From Halothiobacillaceae bacterium (GTDB lineage: Bacteria; Pseudomonadota; Gammaproteobacteria; Halothiobacillales; Halothiobacillaceae), in contig JAFGUH010000189.1 in NCBI GenBank assembly GCA_016938615.1, positions 1 through 64,000 on the forward strand: 64,000 nucleotides of DNA, written 5' to 3'. Position numbers and translations under genes: made by a program. Below the pieces are notes generated by a model that searched no databases, was not told where the DNA came from, and saw nothing but the letters and a program-made list of their open reading frames with translations. This document shows, in pieces, positions 17,432-28,622 of the stretch (position 1 is the stretch's first letter; the number at the start of each line of letters is the position of its first letter).

Positions 17432-18193
17432 TCATCGAGTTTCTCGCGCTTCGACGAGCACCGCGTAACGCATCAGGTCGAAGCGGCCCGCCTCGATTAC
17501 CGCGTCGGCAGCCACCCCCGGAACCTCGAAGGCCAGTGAATACAAGCCGGCCCCGGCGCTCATCTCGCGCTGGCATTTTCGCCAGACGCGGAGCATCGGC
17601 TGAGGGGAAAGAAACGTGAACGCCATCTCGTAGTCACGCCAGGAGGCCGACCAGAAGTCGCGGTAACAGACGTGGCAATTGTCCAATGATCGACAGCGCC
17701 ATCGTGCCCACAGGTAGAGCAGCGGGGCGGTTTCGAAGCCGGTGAAGCGAACGCTCGGGTGGCGACGGGCCAATTTGGCGATGACCAAGGCGTCACCGCA
17801 GCCGAGGTCGACGAACGCGCCGGGTCGGCGGGCCTCGATCTCCGCCGAGAGTGCCTCGATCACGTCCCGCCCGGATCGGTACAACGGGACGCGGTGGCGG
17901 ATCGCGTTAAATTGGACCAGCAAGATGACGACCGCAGCTGCGAGAAACCAGCCCGGGTGCAATTGGAGCCCACCCCAGCCAATCACGGGAGCAATCAGAA
18001 GCACGCCCCGCCACCAGGCCGGCAACGTGAACCACCCCAGTGCCATCGACAGCAACCCGGCGACCGCCGCTACAAGCCAGGGCGGGACGCCCTGGCCACT
18101 CCACTCGACGTAAGCCCGCAACAGCAGCAGGCTGCCGAGCGTGCCCAGCCCGAGCACGGCGAAACCGCCCACGAGGCTAAGGGCGCGACCCAC
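17432..18193 (-). CDS. Membrane-anchored class I SAM-dependent methyltransferase
   Basis: I read this from the GTG at 18193 (253 residues), which follows GAGG and lies 14 bp after the motB stop. The frame extends upstream to an ATG at 18343, but that would overlap motB by 137 bp with a basic, low-complexity leader. Three or four hydrophobic helices come first (about residues 5-95). The methyltransferase domain follows, with FVDLGCGDALVIAKLARR (motif I) and TGFETAPLLYLWAR, then FTFLSPQPMLRVW. The substrate is unknown. Position behind motA-motB suggests co-transcription but need not imply a flagellar role. Confidence 0.78.
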   Translation of the reverse strand: MGRALSLVGGFAVLGLGTLGSLLLLRAYVEWSGQGVPPWLVAAVAGLLSMALGWFTLPAWWRGVLLIAPVIGWGGLQLHPGWFLAAAVVILLVQFNAIRHRVPLYRSGRDVIEALSAEIEARRPGAFVDLGCGDALVIAKLARRHPSVRFTGFETAPLLYLWARWRCRSLDNCHVCYRDFWSASWRDYEMAFTFLSPQPMLRVWRKCQREMSAGAGLYSLAFEVPGVAADAVIEAGRFDLMRYAVLVEARETR

Positions 18194-18206
18194 CCCTAAC
18201 CTCGCG

Positions 18207-19235
18207 TCACGAGGACTGCCCGTCAGCCGGCGTCGGCCGCTCCGGCGAAGCCTTGGTAGGCGCGGCTGGCTCCGCCGGCTTGATCGACTCCGCCTTGGGG
18301 GGATTCCCGGCCGAATCCTCGGCATCGATCCACTCACTTGCATCCAGCCCGCCTTGGCCGGTCGGTTCGAGGATCCGCCGTGACGCCGACTCCTTCATCA
18401 CGGTCAGGGAGATACGCCGATTCTGGGGGTCGAGCGGGTCTGCCTCGGTAAAGGGCAACGCCGCTGCCATGCCGATCACGCGCAACACCTTCCCTTCGCC
18501 GTAGCCGTACCCCAACAAGGTGCGACGGGCCGAGTTCGCGCGTTCCGAAGACAGCTCCCAATTGCTGCGCCCGGAGCGACCGAAGGCACGGGCGTCGGTA
18601 TGTCCGACGATCGACAGGCGATTGGGCATCTCGTCGAGAATCGGGGCGAGCGAGTGCAGGATCTCATCGGCGTAGGGTTGCAGCTCGTCCGAGCCAAGTT
18701 CGAACATCGGCCGATTTTTCTTGTCGACGATCTGGATGCGCAATCCGTCGCGGGTGATGTCGAGCTTGATCTGGTCCTTGTGCGCCCGCAGTGCCGGATC
18801 GACCTCGATGAGTGATTCGACGCGTTCCTTGAGCGCCTCCATCTGTTCGCGTTCGAGTTCCTCGACCCGTTGGCGAATCTCTTCCTCGGTCATCGCCTGC
18901 GTATCGCGTTTTTCGATCGTCGGTGTTTCCCCGGCATGGACCTGCCCTTCCTTGCGGGTCAGATCATCGCCGCCGCCATCGATCAGGCTCTCGCTCATAC
19001 CGGCGTTCTTTCCGCCCTCCAACGTCACCTTGGTGGGGTTGGCGAAGTAGTCGGATATTCCCTTCAGATCCTCCTCGCCAAGCGAACCCAGCAGCCACAT
19101 CAGGAGGAAGAAGGCCATCATCGCGGTGACGAAATCGGCGTAGGCGATCTTCCAGGCACCGCCGTGGTGGGCGGCGTGGCCCTTCCTGACTTTCTTGATG
19201 ACGATCTGCTTGTTCTGATCCGGCTTTTCGGCCAC
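18207..19235 (-). CDS. motB: Flagellar motor stator protein MotB
   Basis: The 342-residue protein has a single N-terminal helix containing the proton-path aspartate, D34 in AYADFVTAMMAFFLL. A plug/linker region follows, then a C-terminal OmpA-like peptidoglycan-binding domain with SIVGHTDARAFGRSGRSN and LSSERANSARR. The tail after about residue 290 is Pro/Ala-rich (KAESIKPAEPAAPTKASPE) and extends beyond the usual MotB end. It follows motA by 27 bp on the minus strand. The Asp in AYAD and the absence of polar sodium-type residues suggest a proton motor, which is an inference. Confidence 0.96.
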   Translation of the reverse strand: MAEKPDQNKQIVIKKVRKGHAAHHGGAWKIAYADFVTAMMAFFLLMWLLGSLGEEDLKGISDYFANPTKVTLEGGKNAGMSESLIDGGGDDLTRKEGQVHAGETPTIEKRDTQAMTEEEIRQRVEELEREQMEALKERVESLIEVDPALRAHKDQIKLDITRDGLRIQIVDKKNRPMFELGSDELQPYADEILHSLAPILDEMPNRLSIVGHTDARAFGRSGRSNWELSSERANSARRTLLGYGYGEGKVLRVIGMAAALPFTEADPLDPQNRRISLTVMKESASRRILEPTGQGGLDASEWIDAEDSAGNPPKAESIKPAEPAAPTKASPERPTPADGQSS

Positions 19236-19262
19236 GTCGCAGCTACTCCACTCTCGACCGGG

Positions 19263-20117
19263 TCACTTGTTCTGCTTGAGGTAGTCTTCGAGCTCGGTGA
19301 AACCGGGCCGTTCGGAGGCGTACAGCACCTTGCGGCCAAACTCGACTGCCACCTGGGGCGGGTAGCCGTTCATGAAGGCGATCAGCGCCGCCTTGATGCT
19401 TTGCTGGTACTTGGTCGCATCGTTGATCTTGTGCTCGAGGTTGTTCGCCACCGGATTGACGAAGGCGTACGCCGCGAGAATGCCGAGGAAGGTGCCCACC
19501 AGCGCGGCAGCGATCAGTTTGCCGAGCTCGCTTGGCGGCAGGTGTACCGATTCGAGCGTGTGCACCACCCCGAGTACCGCCGCCACGATACCGAATGCCG
19601 GCAACGCCTCACCGAGTTTGGTGATCGAGGCCCGCGGCAAGTCCGCCTCCTCGTGGTGCGTGTCGATGTCCAGATCCATCAGGTTGTCGATCTGGTGTAC
19701 GTCGAGCGTGCTCGAGACCATCAGACGCAGGTAATCGGTAATGAACTCTACCGTGTGATGATCCTTCATCACCGTGGGCGCGCTCTGGAAAAGCGTACTG
19801 TTCTCCGGGTCGTCGATATCCTCCTCGATCGCCATCAGGCCCTCCTTGCGGGCCCGGGTGAAGATCGCGTAGAGAAGTCCGAGCGTCTCCATGTTGAGCC
19901 GCTTGCCGTGGCGCGATCCCTTGAACGCGGCCCCGAAGCCACCCAGGGTCGCCTTGAGTGTCTTGGGGGAGTTGCCCGCCACCAGGGCGGCGATGGCCGA
20001 CCCGAAGATGATCAGGTATTCGATCGGCTGGAACAGGATGATCAGATGGCCCCCGGCGAGCAGAAACCCGCCGACGACACTCCCCAGCACCACCAGCCAG
20101 CCAATTGCCACCATCAT
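19263..20117 (-). CDS. motA: Flagellar motor stator protein MotA
   Basis: This 284-residue, four-helix protein forms the ion channel with MotB. Helices lie at about 5-22, 32-50, 170-190 and 203-225. The cytoplasmic loop contains the rotor-contact region with charged residues around GSRHGKRLNMETLGLLYAIFTRARKEG. The TM3/TM4 proline motifs (LPAFGIVAAVLGVVHTL) are present. It is the first gene of motA-motB, with the methyltransferase gene behind. No other flagellar gene is in the window. Confidence 0.96.
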   Translation of the reverse strand: MMVAIGWLVVLGSVVGGFLLAGGHLIILFQPIEYLIIFGSAIAALVAGNSPKTLKATLGGFGAAFKGSRHGKRLNMETLGLLYAIFTRARKEGLMAIEEDIDDPENSTLFQSAPTVMKDHHTVEFITDYLRLMVSSTLDVHQIDNLMDLDIDTHHEEADLPRASITKLGEALPAFGIVAAVLGVVHTLESVHLPPSELGKLIAAALVGTFLGILAAYAFVNPVANNLEHKINDATKYQQSIKAALIAFMNGYPPQVAVEFGRKVLYASERPGFTELEDYLKQNK

Positions 20118-20141
20118 CGCGTGTCAGTCTCCAACGAGGAT

Positions 20142-22829
20142 TTATTTCAGTGCCTTGCCGGCAATTTCTGCCAAATCGCGAGAACAACCGGGACGGCCGA
20201 TCATGCGCTCAAGCTCGGTACGCATCCGATCGGCACGAGCCCCGTCGAAGCGCCGCCAACGACTGAAAACGGTCGCCAGCCGGGCGGCGATTTGCGGGTT
20301 GAATCCGTCGATCTCGATGATCTTGTCGGCAACCCAGCGATATCCTGAACCGGTCGCGGCATGAAAAGCGACCGGGTTGGCCCGGGAAAACGTCCCAACC
20401 AGGGCCCGCACGCGGTTCGGATTGCGGATCGAGAACGCCGGATGCGCCTCCAGGTCTGCCAGGGTCTCGGTGTCGTCCGGCGCGACGATCCGCGCCCGCA
20501 GCGCCAGCCACTTGTCCATCACCAACGGGTCATCGGCCCACTCCTCGGCAAAAGAGGCCAACGCCTCATCACGCTCGGCGCTCTCGCGTACCGCCAGGGC
20601 GACCAGGGCGTTGAAACGCTCGGTCATGTTGTCCGCCTCGGCGAGCTGGTCGATTGCCAGGCGACGCCACGCCGGGTGGTCGAGTGCGTTGAGGTAGGCC
20701 AGCGCCTGTGCGCGGAAGGCCCGGCGACCGACGTCGGCACCGTCGAACTGGTATTCGCCCTCTATGACCGCTTTGCCGTGTACCAGCATCAGGGTCTGCG
20801 ACCATTCGTTCGCGAGTTGCTCGCGCAACTCGATCCGGGCGCGATGAATGGCATCGACCGGCACGTCGCCGGCGAATTGTTCGGCGATGGTGCTCTCCGG
20901 GGGAAGCGTGATGCATTCGGCGACGAACCGTGCGTCGACACCGCCCTCGGCGCTCACCGCCGCGTGCAGCAATTCGCCGAACGCCCGGCTCAACCCCTCG
21001 GGCAGGGTGGTGTCGGGCCACTCCCCGACGTCTCCGGCCTCCCGCACCCGGGCAACCAGGATCTTCAGCACCAGTCGCTGGAAGGCGTCCCAGCGGTTGA
21101 ATTCATCGGTATCTGCCGAGGCGAGCACGGCCAGTTCGTCATCGCGGTAGGCGTGTTCGATCTTGATCGGCGCGGTAAAACCGCGGTTGATCGACAAGAC
21201 AACGTCATCCACGCCCGCCGGCAGGCGGAATCGACGCGTTTCTTTGCTCGCGGCCAGTACAAGGGTCGATTCCTCGACACCATCACGCCCCGAAACGCCC
21301 GATTCACCCAGCTCGCTTATGCAAACGGGCTTGCCCGACGGGTCGAAGGCCCCGATCCGCAGCGGGATCAGAAACGGGGCATCGTCGGACTGCCCACCGA
21401 CCGCGGGTATCTCCTGCTCGAATTCGACCACCAGCGCCTCGCCTTCGATCCGTTTTCGTACGTGCAGGATTGGCGTGCCGGCTCGGTCATACCAGCGGCG
21501 GAACTGGGCCGTATCGAAATCGGCCTGCTCGGCCATGGCCTCGATGAAATCCTCGATGGTGACGGCCTGACCGTCGAATCGATCGAAGTAGCGGTCCGTG
21601 GCACACCGGAATGCCTCCCAGCCCAACAGGCTGTGCCACATCCGGACCACCTCCGCCCCCTTGTTGTAGACGGTGGCGGTGTAGAAATTGTTGATCTGTT
21701 GGTATTCCTTCGGCTGGACGGGATGGGCCTGTGGCCCGGCGTCCTCGGGAAACTGCGCCTGACGCAACAGGTTGACCTCCTGGATCCGCTTGACGGCGCG
21801 CGAGCCCATGTCCGCCGAGAATTCCTGATCACGAAAGACCGTGAATCCCTCCTTGAGCGAGAGCTGGAACCAGTCGCGACAGGTGACGCGATTACCCGAC
21901 CAGTTGTGGAAGTACTCGTGGGCGACCACCGATTCGATGCCCTCGTAATCCTGGTCGGTCGCGGTCTCTGAGCGGGCGAGGACGAACTTCGAGTTGAAGA
22001 TGTTCAGCCCCTTGTTCTCCATCGCGCCCATGTTGAAATCGTCGACCGCGACGATGTTGAACACGTCCAGGTCGTATTCCCGGCCGTAACTTTCCTCGTC
22101 CCAGGTCATCGCCTTGATCAGCGAGCGCATCGCGTGGTCGCAACGATCGATGTTGTGCGGCTCGACGTAGATGCCGAGTTCGATCGTCCGACCGGACAGG
22201 GTAGTGAACTGGTCGTGAATGGATTTGAGATCGCCCGCCACCAGCGCGAACAGGTAGGACGGTTTCGGGAACGGGTCTTCCCAGATGGCCAGATGGCGGC
22301 CGTCGTCGAGATCGCGTTGCTCGACCGGGTTGCCGTTGCTCAGCAGCACCGGGCAACTCGCCTTCTCGGCGACCACCGTGACACGGTAGCGGCTGAGTAC
22401 GTCCGGCCGGTCCGGGAAGAAGGTGATCCGGCGGAAGCCCTCGGCCTCGCACTGCGTGCAGAAGTTGCCGGACGACTGGTACAGGCCGTCAAGCGTGGTG
22501 TTGTCTACCGGATCGACGCGCGTCACCACCGTGAGGGTGAATCGTTCCGGCACCTCGGCGATCTCCAGCCCGTCCTTTCGACGCTGGTAGCGGTTCGCGG
22601 CCAACGGCTGGCCGTCGAGCGAGACCGACTCGAGTTCTAGGTCGTCGCCATCGAGCCACAGCGGGGATGGGCCGTCGCCGTCGCTGTTGGCGTTGCGTCG
22701 GCAAGTCAGCTCCGAGACGACCCGTGTGCCGTGTGGGGCGAGCTCGAAGGTCAGGTCGACATGGTCGACAAGATAGGCGGGGGGACGATAGTCGGCGAGA
22801 CGAATGGTGTGCGCTTGACGTTCAGTCAT
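20142..22829 (-). CDS. pepN: Aminopeptidase N (M1 family)
   Basis: This 895-residue cytoplasmic zinc aminopeptidase removes N-terminal residues from peptides. The exopeptidase motif GAMENKGLN (about residue 266) and zinc site HEYFHNWSGNRVTCRDW (about 300-317, second Glu ligand shortly after in LKEGFTVFRDQEFS) are intact. The C-terminal helical domains reach the normal end. ATG at 22829 (MTERQAHTIRL) matches typical PepN starts; an upstream in-frame ATG at 22907 adds an unlikely Cys/Arg-rich leader. It lies upstream of motA with a 24-bp gap. Confidence 0.96.
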   Translation of the reverse strand: MTERQAHTIRLADYRPPAYLVDHVDLTFELAPHGTRVVSELTCRRNANSDGDGPSPLWLDGDDLELESVSLDGQPLAANRYQRRKDGLEIAEVPERFTLTVVTRVDPVDNTTLDGLYQSSGNFCTQCEAEGFRRITFFPDRPDVLSRYRVTVVAEKASCPVLLSNGNPVEQRDLDDGRHLAIWEDPFPKPSYLFALVAGDLKSIHDQFTTLSGRTIELGIYVEPHNIDRCDHAMRSLIKAMTWDEESYGREYDLDVFNIVAVDDFNMGAMENKGLNIFNSKFVLARSETATDQDYEGIESVVAHEYFHNWSGNRVTCRDWFQLSLKEGFTVFRDQEFSADMGSRAVKRIQEVNLLRQAQFPEDAGPQAHPVQPKEYQQINNFYTATVYNKGAEVVRMWHSLLGWEAFRCATDRYFDRFDGQAVTIEDFIEAMAEQADFDTAQFRRWYDRAGTPILHVRKRIEGEALVVEFEQEIPAVGGQSDDAPFLIPLRIGAFDPSGKPVCISELGESGVSGRDGVEESTLVLAASKETRRFRLPAGVDDVVLSINRGFTAPIKIEHAYRDDELAVLASADTDEFNRWDAFQRLVLKILVARVREAGDVGEWPDTTLPEGLSRAFGELLHAAVSAEGGVDARFVAECITLPPESTIAEQFAGDVPVDAIHRARIELREQLANEWSQTLMLVHGKAVIEGEYQFDGADVGRRAFRAQALAYLNALDHPAWRRLAIDQLAEADNMTERFNALVALAVRESAERDEALASFAEEWADDPLVMDKWLALRARIVAPDDTETLADLEAHPAFSIRNPNRVRALVGTFSRANPVAFHAATGSGYRWVADKIIEIDGFNPQIAARLATVFSRWRRFDGARADRMRTELERMIGRPGCSRDLAEIAGKALK

Positions 22830-22999
22830 GGGAACCCGGCAAAGATGACGTGATGAAGGAAAGCGGAAGGTGCGATCGCAGGTTCGCCCGCCACACGGTT
22901 CAACCATGCCTGGCGCATCGTCGTGGAACGGGGTCGCGACTCGTGCGCCAGCATATCAGGAAGCGGATGATTTACCTGCCGCGCCCAAGCGCCCGGAGA

Positions 23000-23029
23000 A
23001 AGACATTCGCCGCCGGCATCAGGCATAAT
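23000..23029 (+). promoter_or_regulatory. Candidate promoter of rdgC
   Basis: AAGACA (23000-23005) and CATAAT (23024-23029) are separated by 18 bp, roughly 120 bp before the rdgC ATG in the divergent pepN/rdgC gap. Matches are four and five of six. Confidence 0.4.
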
Positions 23030-23146
23030 GCGCCCCCTTCGATCCCGAGGGGCCGCGAACGCCGACCGACCTACCAGGCGACCATCCCCGGCCACCTCGA
23101 CCCAAAACCCGTTGACCCAATCCGATTTTCCGGAGCCGCTGACACC

Positions 23147-24034
23147 ATGCTTTTCTCGCAGATTGCCGCCTTCGACCTCGCTGACTGGCCGGACCCCTCG
23201 CTCGACACGCTCGTCGACCGACTGGCCGAAAAACGGTTCGCGCCCACCCTTTCGCAACAGGTCGAATCGATGGGCTGGGCGCCGGTCGTCAGTGATGCGC
23301 TCGCATTGGAAACCGACGGGGCCTTCGGCCTGTTGTTCCGCCGCGAGGAACGGGCCGTGCCGCCTCGCGTGATCCAGGACCACGCCGCCAAGAAACTGGC
23401 CGAGGAATCCGGTGAGCGCGAGCCATCGCGTGACGAGCTACGCCAGGCACGCGAATCCGCCCTGCTTGAACTGCTGCCGCAGGCATTCCCCCGCCAGTCC
23501 GAGACCCGGGTACTGATCGACGCACGCAACAAGCAGGTGTGGATGGCGAACGCCGCCGAAAAGCGCAACAGCCAGATCAGCTCCCTGCTGCGCGAGACTC
23601 TAGGCCAGTGGCGGATCACGCCGGCATTTGGCTCCGAGGAGCACGGCAGCCGGCTGTCGCGCTGGCTGCTCGAAGGGCCGCCGGCCGGTTTCGAGCTTGG
23701 CGATTCGGCCAAGTTGCTCGAACCGCGTGACGGCGGCAGCATCACCGTCACCCGCCTCGGCCTGCCGGACGAGAACGTGCTCGCCCACCTGCGCGACGGG
23801 ATGACCGTCGAGCAACTCGAGCTCGTCTGGCGCGATCGTCTGCGGTTTACCATGCGTGCCGACGGCCACCTGACCAAGGTCAAGGCGCTCGAGACACTCG
23901 ACGAGGAGTTCGACGACGACGGCCTCGACGATCCGGCAACACGGCTGGAGGCCGAGCAGCGACTCACGCTCGACGTGCTCCGCGAGCTCACACGCACGCT
24001 CCACGAGGCATTGGCCCGCCCCGAGTCCGGTTGA
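23147..24034 (+). CDS. rdgC: Recombination-associated protein RdgC
   Basis: The 295-residue protein matches RdgC, a ring-shaped, sequence-independent DNA-binding protein of beta- and gammaproteobacteria that modulates RecA. Typical sections are ALETDGAFGLLFRREERAVP (about 48-67), a basic stretch near 80-105, DARNKQVWMANAAEKRN and the late VWRDRLRFTMRADGHLTKVK. It is chosen from the ATG at 23147 because family members begin MLF/MWF. The frame is open far upstream but carries no family similarity there. Confidence 0.95.
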   Translation: MLFSQIAAFDLADWPDPSLDTLVDRLAEKRFAPTLSQQVESMGWAPVVSDALALETDGAFGLLFRREERAVPPRVIQDHAAKKLAEESGEREPSRDELRQARESALLELLPQAFPRQSETRVLIDARNKQVWMANAAEKRNSQISSLLRETLGQWRITPAFGSEEHGSRLSRWLLEGPPAGFELGDSAKLLEPRDGGSITVTRLGLPDENVLAHLRDGMTVEQLELVWRDRLRFTMRADGHLTKVKALETLDEEFDDDGLDDPATRLEAEQRLTLDVLRELTRTLHEALARPESG

Positions 24035-24066
24035 ACCTGGCGCCAACAGGCACCCTACGATGGCAT

Positions 24067-25582
<1,516 letters not shown>

Positions 25583-25640
25583 CCCGGCCGTGTCGAGGCT
25601 GACCGCAAGCGATCGCCAGCGGCCGTGAACGACCCAAGCA

Positions 25641-25670
25641 GATCCGGGGCGATCCGGGATGATCCGGGGG
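25641..25670. repeat. Three tandem 10-bp repeats overlapping the HDOD gene ribosome-binding site
   Basis: GATCCGGGGC, GATCCGGGAT and GATCCGGGGG follow each other without spacers. The last unit runs into the GGGGGAG that serves as Shine-Dalgarno site for the ATG at 25681. Confidence 0.8.
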
Positions 25671-25680
25671 AGAACCAAGC

Positions 25681-27117
25681 ATGGCCCTGCCCGAAAACTG
25701 GAGCGACTACCTGCTCGAACACCCCTTGCCGGTCCGGCGAGCGATTCACGAGGGCATGGTCGGCGAACTCCGGAGCGAGACACCCGATTTCCCGCGACTG
25801 GTCGGGTGGCTTCGTCGTGATCCGGCGGCCTCGAGCATGGTGCTCGGGGCAGCCGCCGGCCGTCAACGAGAGCACCACCGGAGCGCCCCGCACAACCTCG
25901 AGCACGCCCTCTCGCTGCTGGGTAGCGACTGGGCCCGAACACGGCTCGCCGACCTGCCGATCGTCGAGGACACGCTCACCCAGCCCGCGCAACGCAGCGG
26001 TTATCTCGCCGCCTCCTCACGGGCATTGCGCGCGGCCCGGCTGACCGAACGATGGCTGGTGGAGCGGCGCGAGACCGGGGTCGAGATGGTCGCGATCGCC
26101 GCCCTGCTCCACAACCTGGTCGAGCTGGCCCTGTGGCGGGACGATCCCGCGCTGGCACGCCTGGCGCTGGCGCAAGCAAGAAACAGCTTGGTCCAAACCG
26201 TGGGCCAGACCAGGGCCGACTCGGCCGCCGACCGGGACCTTCCCGACCGCTTCTCGCTCGGCCGGGCCTTCGAGGTGACGCTCGCCTCGGTGGGCATCGA
26301 CCTCGGTGCGCTGGAGACAACCCTCACCGAGCGCTACTACCTGCCGGTGATGCTGCTGGCCGAACAAGCGAGCGTCCCCGTCCTGGGCGCGCACCACCAG
26401 GCCATTCTCGTGCTCGCGCGGCGGCTCGCCTTCGCCAGCGAATCCGGTTGGTACCACCCGCTCATCCGACACCTGATCGAGCAGCTGAGCGTGCAATTGC
26501 ACCGTTCGCCCACGGCCTGTTGGCAGCTGACCGTGGAGCAATCCCTGCGCGATGCGCACGAATTCGCAGATATCCCGCTCTATCACCCGGCCCACATGCT
26601 CGTCGAGCATGCCGATGGACGCGAGCGATGCTGGCCCCCACCCGCCGATTACGACCTCCGCGCGGCGGGCTCCGGGGTGTCGTCGAACGAAACGACCCGC
26701 GATCCGGCACGCCGGTGGGGAGACATGATCCGGCAACTCGCGACGCTCGACGGGGTCCTCGAGATCGCCTTGTACGGACAAGCCTCGGAATCGCGCGCAG
26801 ACCGGCGATTTCACTGGTGTCGCCGAGATGGCGAACGTGAACTCCCTGGTTCCATCGATCTCGACGCCTCGCCGTTGCTGTCGCGCTTGCAGGCGCGACT
26901 CGAGCCGCTGACCGTCGACACCGACAATCTCGATCGGCTGGGCGGGTATCTCGACGCAACCCTTGCCCGGGCGGCGCGCGGGCGGTTGATCATCGTGCCT
27001 CTGGCCGTCAACGGTGCGTTGGTGTCGACCCTTTGTTGCCGCGGGAACGCCTCGCTCTCAAGCGAAACGGTCCTGGAGGTGCTCGAGCTCCACCCGCCCA
27101 TGACCAGCGACGACTGA
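25681..27117 (+). CDS. HDOD-domain signalling-type protein
   Basis: The 478-residue soluble protein has an N-terminal HDOD (inactive HD-like) domain at about 20-250. It carries HNLEHALSLLGSDWARTRL and a central MVAIAALLHNLVELALWRDDP, where true HD phosphohydrolases have HD. The C-terminal part (about 330-478) is unassigned and may be GAF-like, with strands such as RGRLIIVPLAVNGALVSTLCC. HDOD proteins act in signalling and c-di-GMP circuits, but the partner here is unknown. It is 98 bp downstream of purB with its own strong ribosome-binding site, and ends 2 bp from the convergent queG stop. Confidence 0.8.
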   Translation: MALPENWSDYLLEHPLPVRRAIHEGMVGELRSETPDFPRLVGWLRRDPAASSMVLGAAAGRQREHHRSAPHNLEHALSLLGSDWARTRLADLPIVEDTLTQPAQRSGYLAASSRALRAARLTERWLVERRETGVEMVAIAALLHNLVELALWRDDPALARLALAQARNSLVQTVGQTRADSAADRDLPDRFSLGRAFEVTLASVGIDLGALETTLTERYYLPVMLLAEQASVPVLGAHHQAILVLARRLAFASESGWYHPLIRHLIEQLSVQLHRSPTACWQLTVEQSLRDAHEFADIPLYHPAHMLVEHADGRERCWPPPADYDLRAAGSGVSSNETTRDPARRWGDMIRQLATLDGVLEIALYGQASESRADRRFHWCRRDGERELPGSIDLDASPLLSRLQARLEPLTVDTDNLDRLGGYLDATLARAARGRLIIVPLAVNGALVSTLCCRGNASLSSETVLEVLELHPPMTSDD

Positions 27118-27119
27118 CC

Positions 27120-28238
27120 CTATCCGGGCGCCCGCCCGCGTGCTTGGGCCAACGCTACACCGAAGGGCGCGTGCTCGAGGCGACCGAGCGCCCATCGAAT
27201 GTGCCGATCCACCTGGTCGCCGGCCACTCCCAGCTCGGCTTGCAAGGCTTGCCGCGCCTCGGCGGCCTTGCCATGGTCGGGCGGCACGTTACCCAGCGCC
27301 ACGGCGAGATTGCGGCGCCAGCGCCGCCAGCCGATCCGCCGGATCGCCGAACCCTCGGTCCGCTGCAGGAACGTCGCTTCGTCCCACTGAAACAGCTCGA
27401 TCAGATCGGGGGCGTCCAGGCCGTGGCGCGCGTGAAAATCGCGGTCCCCGGTCAGCCGGGCAAAGCGGTTCCAGGGGCAGACGAGCTGGCAGTCGTCGCA
27501 CCCGTAGATGCGGTTGCCCATCAAGGGACGCAGGGACTCGGGAATGTCCTCGTCGGCCTCGATGGTGAGGTAGGAAATGCAACGGCGGGCATCCACCACG
27601 CCGTCGGCGACGATGGCGCCGGTCGGGCAGACATCGATGCAGGCCGTGCAGGTGCCGCAATGATCGCCAACCGGCTGGTCGACGGGCAGATCGAGATCGA
27701 GAAACAAGGCGCCCAGAAAGAACCACGAACCTCCGCTGCGATTTAGCACCAGCGAATGCTTGCCCTTCCACCCCAGGCCCGCCCGTTCGGCCAGCCCGGT
27801 CTCGTAGACCGGAGCGGAATCGCAGAACGCGCGATAGGTGAATGGACCGACCTCGTCACTGATCCTTCGTGCCAACTGCGCCAGCCGCTTGCGGATCAGC
27901 TTGTGATAATCGCGCCCGAGGGCGTACCGACTGACGTAAGCGGACGCGGGATCACCCAGTACCTCTCGCGGGCCAGTGCTTTCCGGAGGCAGGTAGTCGC
28001 GGCTGACCATCAACACGCGGCGGGTCCCCGGCACCAGTTCCTCGGGACGAAACCGCAGCAGGCCGTGGCGTTCGAGATAGGACATCGATCCGGCATGACC
28101 GGCGGCGAGCCAGTCCTTGAAACCCTGTTCGTAGCGCGACAGATCCGTGTCCGTGATGCGGGCGTCCGTGAAGCCGAGTTCCTCGGCCCACTCGACGATC
28201 TGGCGCTTGAGCTCGGCTGGCTCTCGGGTCAAAGTCAT
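27120..28238 (-). CDS. queG: Epoxyqueuosine reductase QueG
   Basis: The 372-residue cobalamin and iron-sulfur enzyme performs the last step of tRNA queuosine synthesis. Two [4Fe-4S] ferredoxin-like clusters are explicit: CGTCTACIDVCPTGAI (about residue 191) and CDDCQLVCPWNR (about 240). The N-terminal cobalamin region includes YPDYL-like loops replaced here by SRDYLPPE, and GRDYHKLIRKRL is intact. It lies 3 bp after crcB, suggesting an operon. The C-terminal HEAT-like tail is complete. Confidence 0.95.
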   Translation of the reverse strand: MTLTREPAELKRQIVEWAEELGFTDARITDTDLSRYEQGFKDWLAAGHAGSMSYLERHGLLRFRPEELVPGTRRVLMVSRDYLPPESTGPREVLGDPASAYVSRYALGRDYHKLIRKRLAQLARRISDEVGPFTYRAFCDSAPVYETGLAERAGLGWKGKHSLVLNRSGGSWFFLGALFLDLDLPVDQPVGDHCGTCTACIDVCPTGAIVADGVVDARRCISYLTIEADEDIPESLRPLMGNRIYGCDDCQLVCPWNRFARLTGDRDFHARHGLDAPDLIELFQWDEATFLQRTEGSAIRRIGWRRWRRNLAVALGNVPPDHGKAAEARQALQAELGVAGDQVDRHIRWALGRLEHAPFGVALAQARGRAPG

Positions 28239-28241
28239 TCG

Positions 28242-28622
28242 TCAGGCCGTCAGGCGCTCGGCGACCAGCATGCCCGCACGAGCCGCGAGCAGACACAGGA
28301 TGATCGTGCCGCCGGCATAGGCCAGTACCGCGAGCCATTGCTGGCGTTCCATCAGCGCCAGGGTATCGACCGAAAACGCCGACATGGTCGTGAAGGCGCC
28401 CAGAAACCCCGTCAGTATCGCCAGGCGATACTCGAGTGGCACCTGCCAACGGGCGACCAGCCAGACTGCCAGAAAACCCATCAGGGCCGAGCCGACCACG
28501 TTGACCGTGAACGTGCCCCACGGAAACGAGCGACCCGCAACCTGGGTGAGCGTCGAGGTGACCAGGTAGCGGGCCATGGCGCCCAGTCCGCCCGCCATGC
28601 CGATCAGCAGATAAATCTTCAT
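28242..28622 (-). CDS. crcB: Fluoride ion channel CrcB/Fluc
   Basis: This is a 126-residue, four-helix protein that exports fluoride as a dual-topology dimer. Conserved parts are the N-terminal GGLGAMARYLV, the fluoride-path asparagine in TFTVNVVGSALMGF, and the central GFLGAFTTMSAFSVDTL, where Met replaces the usual Phe in TTFSTFS. It is the first gene of crcB-queG. I looked for a fluoride riboswitch upstream and did not recognise one. Confidence 0.95.
   Translation of the reverse strand: MKIYLLIGMAGGLGAMARYLVTSTLTQVAGRSFPWGTFTVNVVGSALMGFLAVWLVARWQVPLEYRLAILTGFLGAFTTMSAFSVDTLALMERQQWLAVLAYAGGTIILCLLAARAGMLVAERLTA

Noticed and set aside
18870-20348. 492-codon plus-strand open frame across motB, motA and pepN
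   Set aside because: It covers the ends of several genes on the opposite strand; shadow.
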